Below, one piece after another: positions 1 through 6,394 of a DNA stretch of 64,000 nt; position 1 is the stretch's first letter; the number at the start of each line of letters is the position of its first letter. The notes beneath the pieces were generated by a model. The model was not told the DNA's origin, searched no databases, and worked only from the letters and a program-made list of their open reading frames with translations. The stretch covers positions 1,723,501-1,787,500 of the forward strand of contig NZ_CP037951.1 in the NCBI RefSeq assembly GCF_004358445.1. Direction: 5' to 3'. The position numbers and the translations under genes are program-made. The stretch is from Parashewanella tropica (GTDB taxonomy: Bacteria; Pseudomonadota; Gammaproteobacteria; Enterobacterales; Shewanellaceae).

Positions 1-48
1 GAGGAGCAAAGCCAACGATTTTGCGTCCTGTTGAATGCCTTGTTAGGC
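1..48 (-). repeat. attC site, truncated by window edge
   Basis: This is the right half of an attC palindrome. It contains the same 'gccaacgattttgcgtcc' block as the complete sites at 2045-2143 and 2412-2510 and ends in a GTTAGGC core (42-48). It is the recombination site of the cassette that carries the gene at 66-395. Confidence 0.85.
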
Positions 49-65
49 ATTTGGGGTTTCTGGCT

Positions 66-395
66 TCACCCTTCTGCAAGACCAATCATCATGATGAGGA
101 AAGTGATCGCAAGTGTTACTGTTGAGAATACAGTGCCCAAGATAGCAAATATTTTTTTACGTTCCTTCTGAAAGAGTCCCGCAATTCCTAAACCGAGCGC
201 TACTAGCGCTGTCCCCAAGAAAGCAAATAGAAAAAGGCCAACTATAATGGCTTCTGAGGACTCCTCATTCACACCTCCTGGTGTGGATGCTTCCAGATAT
301 CCAGCGATTGCGATCAGAAGAAAAATAAAAATTCCTGATGCGATACTTATGATGAATGATGCAATTCCAATCCCTGAGTTTTTAAGTTCTTCCAT
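66..395 (-). CDS. Cassette-encoded small membrane protein, 109 aa
   Basis: This is a hydrophobic protein with three predicted membrane segments, at about residues 8-33, 47-72 and 83-106. A short acidic stretch (NEESSE) separates the first two and a basic KERKK stretch precedes the third. The start is supported by GGAG five bases upstream of the ATG. I do not recognise a specific family; small multi-pass proteins of this kind are common integron cargo. It fills its cassette, between core sites at 416-422 and 42-48, and has no promoter of its own that I can see, so expression probably depends on read-through or on a distant cassette promoter. Confidence 0.75.
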   Translation of the reverse strand: MEELKNSGIGIASFIISIASGIFIFLLIAIAGYLEASTPGGVNEESSEAIIVGLFLFAFLGTALVALGLGIAGLFQKERKKIFAILGTVFSTVTLAITFLIMMIGLAEG

Positions 396-415
396 TGTTT
401 CTCCATTTCCTTGGT

Positions 416-514
416 GCCTAACGCCCAGTTAACGGGCAAATGGTGTTTGGCTAAAATTTGGAACGCAGTGACAAAAGCCAAACAGTATTTGTCCTGTTGA
501 ACTGCTTGTTATGT
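416..514 (-). repeat. attC site (about 99 bp)
   Basis: The site runs from a GCCTAAC core (416-422) to GTTATGT (508-514), with the inner arms 'gtttggct' and 'agccaaac' forming the central stem. It is nearly identical to the site at 1565-1664, which shows that the array carries at least two attC subfamilies. Confidence 0.9.
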
Positions 515-826
515 TTGACCATAAGATGCAGAAACAACCACATTTTGAGGGTTGAATTCAATTTCGCAGCTAAGTAAATTCAAATGAAGCCAACTGCTAT
601 GGGTTATTTGCTTACCAGCCCCCAAATTAGCAACCCTATACTGTGATAAATTTATTGTATTTAATTGCCTAGTAACATTTGAAAGCGAGTCACCCTTATC
701 AAAATTACCACACAAATACTTAATTTCTTTTCTAGCTTCGTTCGAAAAAAAACCAAATACAATTAGTGCTACAAAACCTGTTCCTATAAAAACGAATTTC
801 AGATTGCGTGAGATTTTGCTATTCAT
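509..826 (-). CDS. Cassette-encoded membrane-anchored protein, about 105 aa
   Basis: The N-terminus has one hydrophobic segment (about residues 9-27 from this start) followed by a soluble domain of about 75 residues with a single Cys in a CGNFDKG context. I do not recognise a family. An ATG at 850 would extend it by eight residues, but that codon lies inside the neighbouring attC core, so I prefer the ATG at 826. Neither start has a convincing ribosome binding site. The TAA stop (509-511) is formed inside the GTTATGT core of its own attC, so the last codons and the recombination site overlap. Confidence 0.6.
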   Translation of the reverse strand: MNSKISRNLKFVFIGTGFVALIVFGFFSNEARKEIKYLCGNFDKGDSLSNVTRQLNTINLSQYRVANLGAGKQITHSSWLHLNLLSCEIEFNPQNVVVSASYGQT

Positions 827-846
827 ATGATTACAGTCAGTAAGAA

Positions 847-901
847 ACATAACGCCTAAATCAGGTGCGCCGTAGGCGTCACCTGGATTTACTTGTTATA
901 T
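847..901 (-). repeat. attC site, short form (about 55 bp)
   Basis: A compact palindrome runs from ACATAAC (847-853) to GTTATAT (895-901). Its inner arms 'aaatcaggtg' and 'cacctggattt' flank a short loop. It is much shorter than the roughly 99 bp sites elsewhere in the array, so this cassette probably has a different origin. Confidence 0.85.
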
Positions 902-1543
902 TCACGTAAATACGGTATCTATTTCATTTCGATTGTGATCGAGAATCCATTGATTGAACTTCTCGTAGAGTGGTTGAATACTCGATTTTTTAAAAGCTAA
1001 AACATCCATACCTCTATCATCATATATGTCGAGGATAATGTCTCTAGACTTGTTGATGAAGTAACATTCACCTATGTACGTTTCTCCACGGCATGAGAAA
1101 TCCACGTTTATGGAAGCTTGTATTATAGATTTATAATCAACATCTTGAACTTTCAGGCTCGAGTAAGTAACTCTATGCCAATGATGCTTCTTATACTCCA
1201 TTTCATAGATGTCGTGTATTCTCTCACTTTCAGTTGTGTATGAAACTCTAGAAAGAATATGCCTTGAAATGAAATTACTCTTTTTTATCTTCTGCCTTCC
1301 ATCAGAGAACCTTTGAACAATAATCTCAATTTCATCATCTGCTGAGAATACTTCATCGAAAATTTTAGTGGCTCTATGAAAAGCCTGCGTGAAATATTCC
1401 TCATTTAGCATTTCTTTTTCTCTATCTTCCCATAGAGGAATTTCAGATGGGCCAATCTCAAATCGAATGCTTGTTTCCCAGTTGTAAAAGAGTGGTTTTT
1501 GTATTCTTAGCTCAGGGAATCTTTCTGAAAAATACGTGCTCAT
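902..1543 (-). CDS. Cassette-encoded hypothetical protein, 213 aa
   Basis: This is a soluble protein of mixed charge with many aromatic residues and no membrane segment or signal peptide. The C-terminal third contains 'DIILDIYDDRGMDVLAF', and the fold looks alpha/beta. Proteins of this kind (about 200 residues, starting with an aromatic-rich 'YFSERFPEL' stretch) recall the DUF3885 family of bacterial hypotheticals, but I hold that loosely. The stop codon immediately follows the attC core at 895-901. It is the largest gene in the visible cassettes. No toxin or antitoxin motif was recognised. Confidence 0.75.
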   Translation of the reverse strand: MSTYFSERFPELRIQKPLFYNWETSIRFEIGPSEIPLWEDREKEMLNEEYFTQAFHRATKIFDEVFSADDEIEIIVQRFSDGRQKIKKSNFISRHILSRVSYTTESERIHDIYEMEYKKHHWHRVTYSSLKVQDVDYKSIIQASINVDFSCRGETYIGECYFINKSRDIILDIYDDRGMDVLAFKKSSIQPLYEKFNQWILDHNRNEIDTVFT

Positions 1544-1564
1544 AACTCAATGTTGATGTAGTGA

Positions 1565-1664
1565 ATATAACGCCCAGTTAACGGGCAAATAGTGTTTGGC
1601 TATAATTTTGGAACGCAGTGACAAAAGCCAAACAGTATTTGTCCTGTTGAACTGCTTGTTATGC
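1565..1664 (-). repeat. attC site (about 100 bp)
   Basis: The site runs from ATATAAC (1565-1571) to GTTATGC (1658-1664). It differs from the site at 416-514 by only a few bases, so two unrelated cassettes share almost the same attC. Confidence 0.9.
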
Positions 1665-2027
1665 GCCTAACTTCGCATTAATTCGTTCTATATATTGGTC
1701 TGCATCGCTCTTTAATGTGGGCTCTGAATCTGCAATAAATAAAAAATGCTCTCTTGCAAGTTCAAATTGTTCCGTTTTATATAAAGCACGAGCTTTTCTC
1801 CAGTGAAAATTAATTTCATCTGGATAGAGTTCAATGTAATGCTCAACATTTTCTAGGAGAATATTATACTTCCCCAAAGTATCTAGTTTGTCTAATCTGT
1901 TAATTTTCCTATCTATGACACTTTTAAACAAATGTACTTTCATATTAACTAAAGCATTTAACGTGAAAATAATTGTTAAAATTAAAACTAGAAGCAGAAT
2001 GAAATTAACTTTATCTTCAATTGTCAT
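1659..2027 (-). CDS. Cassette-encoded membrane-anchored TPR-like protein, 122 aa
   Basis: An N-terminal membrane segment (about residues 6-28) is followed by an alpha-helical domain. Its 'LENVEHYIELYPDEINFHWRKARALYKTEQFELAREHF' region (in two parts) has the spacing and the W/A/Y residues of a tetratricopeptide repeat. The first ATG of the reading frame (2048) lies inside the attC core at 2045-2051. The ATG at 2027 is preceded by AAGGAG at a 7-base spacing and is the better start. A role in protein-protein contact at the inner membrane is only an inference. The stop lies inside its own attC core at 1658-1664. Confidence 0.7.
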   Translation of the reverse strand: MTIEDKVNFILLLVLILTIIFTLNALVNMKVHLFKSVIDRKINRLDKLDTLGKYNILLENVEHYIELYPDEINFHWRKARALYKTEQFELAREHFLFIADSEPTLKSDADQYIERINAKLGA

Positions 2028-2044
2028 CAACTCACTCCTTGAGC

Positions 2045-2143
2045 GCATAACGCCGCATTAACGGGCGGAAAATTGTTGGCTACAATTTGCGACGCAGGAG
2101 CAAAAGCCAACGATTTTGCGTCCTGTTGAATGCCTTGTTATGC
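2045..2143 (-). repeat. attC site (about 99 bp)
   Basis: The site runs from GCATAAC (2045-2051) to GTTATGC (2137-2143). The central stem is made from 'gttggct' and 'agccaac'. It is nearly identical to the site at 2412-2510 and to the right half of the truncated site at 1-48. Confidence 0.92.
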
Positions 2144-2147
2144 GAAG

Positions 2148-2333
2148 TTACTTTAAACCCAATAGGTTAGGGCACGCAATACCCTTGATTTTTTTTACTG
2201 CCACGACCAAATTCCAGTGACTATTTGAGCCATTTTTTGTAAGCAAACAAGCTAATGGCGCAATTGATAGCAAGATCTTACTTTGCTGTTTGACGCCTAT
2301 TAGCGTAACGATGCTATTAAGGCGAAAACACAA
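2148..2333 (-). CDS. Possible 61-aa cassette protein, intact copy
   Basis: This is a 61-codon frame with a TTG start and no clear ribosome binding site, reading 'SIVTLIGVKQQSKILLSI' in its first half. I do not recognise it. Coding status is uncertain: the start is non-standard and the product has no recognisable domain. In its favour, the other copy (2515-2700) keeps the same frame from end to end apart from one nonsense codon, with most differences being single substitutions. The cassette could equally be non-coding or a carrier of a regulatory element. Confidence 0.35.
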   Translation of the reverse strand: MCFRLNSIVTLIGVKQQSKILLSIAPLACLLTKNGSNSHWNLVVAVKKIKGIACPNLLGLK

Positions 2334-2411
2334 ATAAGCTTTGGCAAACGTTGATTTAAACTGAACCGCTTAAACTTCCAAAATACCCAAACACGAATGA
2401 GTGGCAGCCAC

Positions 2412-2510
2412 GCATAACGCCGCATTAACAGGCGCAAAACGTTGGCTTATAATTTGCGACGCAGGAGCAAAAGCCAACGATTTTGCGTCCTGTTGAATGC
2501 CTTGTTATGC
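2412..2510 (-). repeat. attC site (about 99 bp)
   Basis: The site runs from GCATAAC (2412-2418) to GTTATGC (2504-2510). It is nearly identical to the site at 2045-2143, with small changes in the outer arm (for example 'acaggcg' in place of 'acgggcg'). Confidence 0.92.
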
Positions 2511-2514
2511 GAAG

Positions 2515-2700
2515 TTAATTTAAACCCAATAGGTTAGGGCACGCAATACCCTTAAATATTTTTACTGCCACGACCAAATGGCAGTGACTATTTGAGCCAT
2601 TTTTTGTAAGCAAACAAGCTAATGGCGCAATTGATAGCCAGATCTTACTTTACAGGTTGACGCCTATTAGCGTAACGATGCTATTTAGGCGAAAACACAA
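2515..2700 (-). pseudogene. Duplicate of the 61-codon cassette frame with a nonsense codon
   Basis: The frame aligns codon for codon with the one at 2148-2333, starting at the equivalent TTG (2700) and ending at TAA (2515-2517). Codon 17 is TAA (2650-2652) where the intact copy has CAA. The remaining codons stay in frame, so the break is a single substitution and probably recent. If the frame was never translated, this is simply a base change in a non-coding cassette. Confidence 0.5.
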
Positions 2701-2778
2701 ATGAGCTTTTGTAAACGCTGATTTAAACTGAATTGCTCAAATTTCCCAAATAACCAAACACGAATGAGTGGCAGCCAC

Positions 2779-2972
2779 GCATAACAGCTTATTAGAAGGA
2801 AAAAGTCCTTCTTTCTACAGGCACGCTACCGCCTGTTAATTGTTTTTAACATTCGGTTAAACTATCGATGTTTTTCCACAAAATCAAGTTGTTTAAGCAG
2901 GTTATCTTTAATAACTTTTGAGTGAAAGGAGGAAAAGTTCCTTATTTATTGTCGAAAGAAGGAAAAGTTGTA
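2779..2972 (-). other. attI region between first cassette and integrase promoter
   Basis: The GCATAAC core at 2779-2785 is the junction of the first cassette with the attachment site; sequence to its right no longer resembles a cassette. The region holds a 7-bp inverted repeat AGAAGGA/TCCTTCT (2794-2812) and two near-identical direct repeats, GAAAGGAGGAAAAGTT (2924-2939) and GAAAGAAGGAAAAGTT (2954-2969), 30 bp apart. In other integrons attI carries direct repeats bound by the integrase, so these are candidates, but the exact limits of attI cannot be set by eye. I did not identify the cassette promoter Pc. Confidence 0.6.
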
Positions 2973-2976
2973 TACT
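2949..2976 (+). promoter_or_regulatory. Predicted intI promoter
   Basis: A TTGTCG box (2949-2954) is followed after 16 bp by TATACT (2971-2976). The predicted transcription start near 2983 leaves a short leader with AAGGA at 2998-3002. The -10 element overlaps the LexA box. Confidence 0.55.
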
Positions 2977-2992
2977 GGGTTTAAATACAGTG
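2973..2992 (+). promoter_or_regulatory. LexA (SOS) box upstream of intI
   Basis: The sequence TACTG-N10-CAGTG contains the CTG-N10-CAG core of the gammaproteobacterial LexA box and agrees with the E. coli consensus at nearly all conserved positions. It lies 18 bp upstream of the integrase ATG and overlaps the -10 element. SOS control of integrases through such a box is established for Vibrio cholerae and class 1 integrons; control here is inferred from the match. Confidence 0.82.
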
Positions 2993-3009
2993 CAATCAAG
3001 GATGATTTC

Positions 3010-3975
3010 ATGCCTCGTTCTCCATTTTTAACTCATGTTTCTGAGTTTATGGTTACTCGCCATTTCGCAAAACGAACAGTTGAAGCTTACCTTCAGTGGA
3101 TTAAGACATTTATTCTTTTTCACAATAAACAGCACCCCTCTAAATTAGGTGAAAAAGAAGTCGAAAGGTTTTTGAGTTATCTTGCTAATCAAAAAAATGT
3201 GGCGCCAGCGACACAAAAACAAGCTTTGAATGCATTAAATTTTTTGTATAACGACTTTTTATCTCAGCCATTATCAATGGATTTAGAGTTTAATCGCTCT
3301 AAACGAGAGGCTAAATTACCCGTTGTTTTAACAAAAGAGGAAATAACCAGTTTATTAAAACACGTTCAAGTAAACAGAAGTCTTGTCGCGAAATTGATGT
3401 ATGGCAGTGGTTTGAGGCTGATGGAAGCGGTTAGATTGCGAATTAAAGATATTGATTTTGACTATCACTCCTTGCTTATTTGGAATGGGAAAGGAGGAAG
3501 ACATAGGAGAGTCACATTAGCACCTGAATTAGTAAAACCACTGAAGCAACAAATAGAATTGGCTAAAAGCTTTTATGATATTGATATAGAACTTGAAAAC
3601 TATCAGGGTGTTTGGCTTCCTTATGCATTAGCGCAAAAATATCCAAATGCTGCGGCTAGCTTTAAATGGCACTATTTATTTCCTTCTAGTAGAACAAGTG
3701 TTGATCCTCACTCTGGAAGAATACGTAGGCATCATATTGATGAAACCTCAGTGCGAAAAGCGGTTAAGGCCGCGGCTAAAAAAGCAAAAATCGAGAAAGA
3801 TGTAAACTGTCATACTCTGAGACATTCGTTTGCAACTCATCTTTTACAGCGAGGGGCGGATATTCGAACAGTGCAAGAGCAATTGGGCCATCAAGATGTT
3901 AGGACAACACAAATTTATACTCATGTTATTCAAGCTGGAGCGAGTGGAGTACGTAGTCCGCTAAGTGATTTGTAG
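3010..3975 (+). CDS. intI: Integron integrase IntI (tyrosine recombinase)
   Basis: IntI recombines attI and attC sites and so inserts and excises cassettes. It is a tyrosine recombinase of 321 residues with an N-terminal SAM-like core-binding domain (about 10-85) and a catalytic domain (about 105-315). The catalytic set is complete: R136, K161, H268, R271, H294 and Y303. Between K161 and H268 lies the extra IntI-specific segment (about 215-245, beginning 'ASFKWHYLFPS'), which separates integron integrases from XerC/D. The length and catalytic positions match Vibrio-type chromosomal integrases to within one residue. I chose the ATG at 3010, which has AAGGA seven bases upstream; the upstream ATG-like start at 2968 would place the LexA box inside the gene. 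The enzyme looks intact and is probably functional. Confidence 0.96.
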   Translation: MPRSPFLTHVSEFMVTRHFAKRTVEAYLQWIKTFILFHNKQHPSKLGEKEVERFLSYLANQKNVAPATQKQALNALNFLYNDFLSQPLSMDLEFNRSKREAKLPVVLTKEEITSLLKHVQVNRSLVAKLMYGSGLRLMEAVRLRIKDIDFDYHSLLIWNGKGGRHRRVTLAPELVKPLKQQIELAKSFYDIDIELENYQGVWLPYALAQKYPNAAASFKWHYLFPSSRTSVDPHSGRIRRHHIDETSVRKAVKAAAKKAKIEKDVNCHTLRHSFATHLLQRGADIRTVQEQLGHQDVRTTQIYTHVIQAGASGVRSPLSDL

Positions 3976-3997
3976 TGATTTTTTGATAAGTAGGAAA

Positions 3998-4028
3998 GTC
4001 GCTAAGCTCCTGCTTTCGCAGGAGCGAC
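3998..4028. terminator. Hairpin between convergent intI and scoB
   Basis: A stem GCTCCTGC-TTTC-GCAGGAGC (4006-4025) is extended by GTCGC/GCGAC outside a small bulge. No T-run follows on either strand, so it is a strong hairpin between convergent genes rather than a textbook intrinsic terminator. Confidence 0.55.
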
Positions 4029-4043
4029 AACTAAGCCTATGTT

Positions 4044-4700
4044 TTACAAGTCCATTTCAGGTACATGCTCAGGGATGACTAATTCTCCAGCCGTCATGTT
4101 TTTGATTTCTTCAACTGAAACGCCTGGAGCGCGTTCAATTAGGTGGAAAGCACCGTCTTTGATTTCTAGGTAGGCAAGGTTGGTAACGACACGTTTTATG
4201 CAGCCATAACCAGTGAGTGGCAGTTCACACTGAGGAAGGAGTTTTGAATTTCCATACTTATCAGCGTGCATCATGGTCACAATGATGTTTTCTGCACCAG
4301 CAACTAAGTCCATTGCTCCGCCCATGCCTTTGATGAGTTTACCTGGGATCATCCATGAAGCGATAGAGCCATTTACATCCACTTCAAAAGCACCAAGTAC
4401 GGTTAAATCAACATGACCACCACGGATCATGGCAAAGCTTTCAGCTGATGAGAAAAAAGAAGCGCCATCAACAGCGGTAACCGTTTGTTTACCAGCGTTA
4501 ATCAAATCAGGATCGATAGTTTCTTCAGTCGGAAACTCACCCATACCTAATAAACCATTCTCTGATTGCAACATTACTTGCATACCTTGAGGAATATAGT
4601 TTGCCACAAGGGTAGGGATACCAATACCGAGGTTTACGTAAAAGCCGTCTTGAAGTTCTTTGGCGACGCGTTGAGCCATTTGTTCTCTTGTTAGTGACAT
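4044..4700 (-). CDS. scoB: 3-oxoacid (acetoacetate) CoA-transferase, subunit B
   Basis: This is the beta subunit of a heteromeric class I CoA-transferase that moves CoA between succinyl-CoA or acetyl-CoA and acetoacetate. At 218 residues it has the usual subunit B length. The conserved SENGLLGMG motif (about residue 46) carries the catalytic glutamate that forms the thioester. It is the last gene of the liu operon, 12 bp after scoA. It activates or uses the acetoacetate released by LiuE, closing leucine breakdown. Shewanella liu operons are known to end with this gene pair. Which CoA donor is used cannot be read from the sequence. Confidence 0.92.
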   Translation of the reverse strand: MSLTREQMAQRVAKELQDGFYVNLGIGIPTLVANYIPQGMQVMLQSENGLLGMGEFPTEETIDPDLINAGKQTVTAVDGASFFSSAESFAMIRGGHVDLTVLGAFEVDVNGSIASWMIPGKLIKGMGGAMDLVAGAENIIVTMMHADKYGNSKLLPQCELPLTGYGCIKRVVTNLAYLEIKDGAFHLIERAPGVSVEEIKNMTAGELVIPEHVPEMDL

Positions 4701-4712
4701 GCTGGTTCTCCC

Positions 4713-5411
4713 TTATACTTTAACCGTGCGTTGCTCAATGCGCTTTTCGAATTCACCTTGAATAAGGCGGTCGACATAAATCCCAGGCGTATGGATGTGG
4801 TCTGGGTCCAGTTCACCAGGCTCAACAATGATTTCGGCTTCAACAACAGTGATTTTGCCTGCTGTTGCCATCATTGGGTTAAAGTTGGCAGCAGTTTTCC
4901 GGAAGACAAGGTTACCCATAGTGTCAGCTTTCCATGCTCTTACAAGTGCAAAGTCAGAGGTAAGAGAGTCTTCTAAAACATAGTGACGACCGTTTATTTC
5001 ACGTGTTTCTTTCCCTTCGGCAACTGGAGTGCCATAGCCTGTAGCGGTAAAAAACGCTGGAATACCAGCTCCGCCCGCACGGATTTTTTCGGCTAATGTT
5101 CCTTGTGGAGTTAAAATAACCTCAAGCTCACCAGATAGCATTTGTTTTTCGAAGGTGGCGTTTTCACCAACGTAAGAGGCAATCATGGTAGAAATTTGGT
5201 GGTTTTGAAGTAGTAATCCTAAACCAAAGTCGTCAACGCCAGCGTTGTTCGAAATTGCAGTTAGGCCTTTAATATCCATGTTAGCCATTTGGTGGATCAG
5301 ACCTTCAGGTATACCACAAAGACCAAAGCCTCCGACCATGATGGTCATATCGCTTTTTAGGCCTGCCAGCGCTTCTTCATAGCTACTGACTAACTTATTC
5401 AATCCTGCCAT
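4713..5411 (-). CDS. scoA: 3-oxoacid (acetoacetate) CoA-transferase, subunit A
   Basis: This is the alpha subunit (232 residues) of the same CoA-transferase. The N-terminal '[13 protein letters not shown]' glycine-rich motif (about residues 27-39) and the later '[10 protein letters not shown]' stretch are typical of subunit A and shape the CoA-binding site. It lies 98 bp after liuE, the widest gap in this part of the operon, with no clear promoter in it. It works only as a complex with the neighbouring subunit B. Confidence 0.92.
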   Translation of the reverse strand: MAGLNKLVSSYEEALAGLKSDMTIMVGGFGLCGIPEGLIHQMANMDIKGLTAISNNAGVDDFGLGLLLQNHQISTMIASYVGENATFEKQMLSGELEVILTPQGTLAEKIRAGGAGIPAFFTATGYGTPVAEGKETREINGRHYVLEDSLTSDFALVRAWKADTMGNLVFRKTAANFNPMMATAGKITVVEAEIIVEPGELDPDHIHTPGIYVDRLIQGEFEKRIEQRTVKV

Positions 5412-5509
5412 GTTAGTTCCTTTTTATTTTTTCTTGTTGCTATCTTCATTTGTTCAGGGGTAACAAATGGTAACTTGTATTGTAGGGTTGTGTAGCTCAT
5501 TACTACTCT

Positions 5510-6394
5510 TTAATTGAGTAGTGTGAGCGCCACTTTTGAGCCATTGGTTCGTCCAAGAGCTTTACAGATTTTATCACCAGCTTGAGCAAGACTTTGTATA
5601 TCTATACCTGTTTGTAAGCCCATGCCATGGAGCATGTATACCAAATCTTCTGTAGCAAGGTTACCAGATGCGCCTTTAGCATAAGGACAGCCACCTAAAC
5701 CCGCTACTGATGAGTCAAAGGTTGTAATCCCAGTCTCTAAACACATAGCGATATTAGCCAATGCTTGGCCATAGGTATCGTGGAAGTGGAGAGCGAGCTT
5801 GTTTACAGACACACTTTGGGTCACAGCTTCAAGCATGGCTTTCGCTTTGAATGGAGTACCCACACCGATGGTATCACCTAATGAAATTTCATAGCAACCC
5901 ATGTCATGAAGCAGCTCGGCAACTCTTACCACTTCACTTATTGCGACTTCACCTTCATAAGGACAGCCTAAAACACAAGACACATAACCACGAACAGGTA
6001 GGCCATGTTGCTTAGCTTTTTCCATTACCGGTTTGAAGCGGGCGATGGATTCTTCGATTGAGCAATTAATGTTTTTTTGGCTGAATGCTTCTGAAGCTGA
6101 GCCGAAAATGGCTACCTCATCGACATTTGCAGCGATCGCTGCTTCTAATCCTTTGAGGTTGGGAGTGAGGGCGCTGTATTGTACATTGGGTTTACGCTCA
6201 ATCTGATCCATCACAACGGCAGAGTCGGCCATTTGTGGTACCCATTTGGGTGACACAAAACTAGCGGCTTCAATTCTGCGTACTCCTGAATCAGCCAACT
6301 CGTGTATCAAGCTGACTTTATCTTGAGTGCTTACCGCTTTTTCGTTTTGTAGTCCATCACGAGCACCGACTTCAAAAATGCTAACTTTATCCAT
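5510..6394 (-). CDS. liuE: Hydroxymethylglutaryl-CoA lyase
   Basis: The enzyme cleaves 3-hydroxy-3-methylglutaryl-CoA to acetoacetate and acetyl-CoA, the last carbon-carbon cleavage of leucine breakdown. It has 294 residues and the DRE-TIM/HMGL-like fold: 'GARDGLQNE' near residue 10 binds metal and substrate, and the signature '[14 protein letters not shown]' (about 232-245) carries the catalytic cysteine. Its ATG follows directly on the liuD stop codon, preceded by GGAAGG, so the two are co-translated. Confidence 0.95.
   Translation of the reverse strand: MDKVSIFEVGARDGLQNEKAVSTQDKVSLIHELADSGVRRIEAASFVSPKWVPQMADSAVVMDQIERKPNVQYSALTPNLKGLEAAIAANVDEVAIFGSASEAFSQKNINCSIEESIARFKPVMEKAKQHGLPVRGYVSCVLGCPYEGEVAISEVVRVAELLHDMGCYEISLGDTIGVGTPFKAKAMLEAVTQSVSVNKLALHFHDTYGQALANIAMCLETGITTFDSSVAGLGGCPYAKGASGNLATEDLVYMLHGMGLQTGIDIQSLAQAGDKICKALGRTNGSKVALTLLN

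Larger units (their letters stand above)
2045..2411 (-). repeat. Integron cassette copy B of a tandem duplication (367 bp)
   Basis: This cassette, from core 2045-2051 up to core 2412-2418, has the same length as the next one (2412-2778) and is nearly identical to it base for base, apart from scattered substitutions. It contains the 61-codon frame at 2148-2333 and an attC at 2045-2143. Confidence 0.88.
2412..2778 (-). repeat. Integron cassette copy A, first cassette after attI (367 bp)
   Basis: This is the cassette nearest the integrase and therefore, under the usual insertion rule, the most recent arrival. It is a duplicate of the cassette at 2045-2411 with the same length. Its reading frame is broken by a stop codon (see 2515-2700). 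The pair may have arisen by re-integration of an excised circle at attI or by replication slippage. Confidence 0.88.
1..3975. mobile_element. Chromosomal integron, integrase-proximal end with cassette array
   Basis: An integron integrase gene on the plus strand lies beside a row of short cassettes to its left. The cassettes read leftward, away from the 5' end of the integrase, which is the classical integron layout. Each is bounded by an imperfect palindrome of about 55-100 bp that begins with a YAAC-type core and ends with GTTATGC, GTTATGT, GTTATAT or GTTAGGC. Five complete cassettes and the attC end of one more are visible. The array continues past the left edge, so its total size is unknown. 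No transposition genes or second integrase were seen, so this looks like a sedentary chromosomal integron. Confidence 0.93.

Noticed and set aside
1-2778. attC repeats read as a CRISPR-like array
   Set aside because: The repeats are long imperfect palindromes with integron cores next to an integrase, and the spacers are gene-sized and unequal.
2968-3009. Upstream extension of the integrase reading frame
   Set aside because: It contains the LexA box and -10 element and has no ribosome binding site, whereas ATG 3010 has AAGGA at good spacing and gives the standard length.
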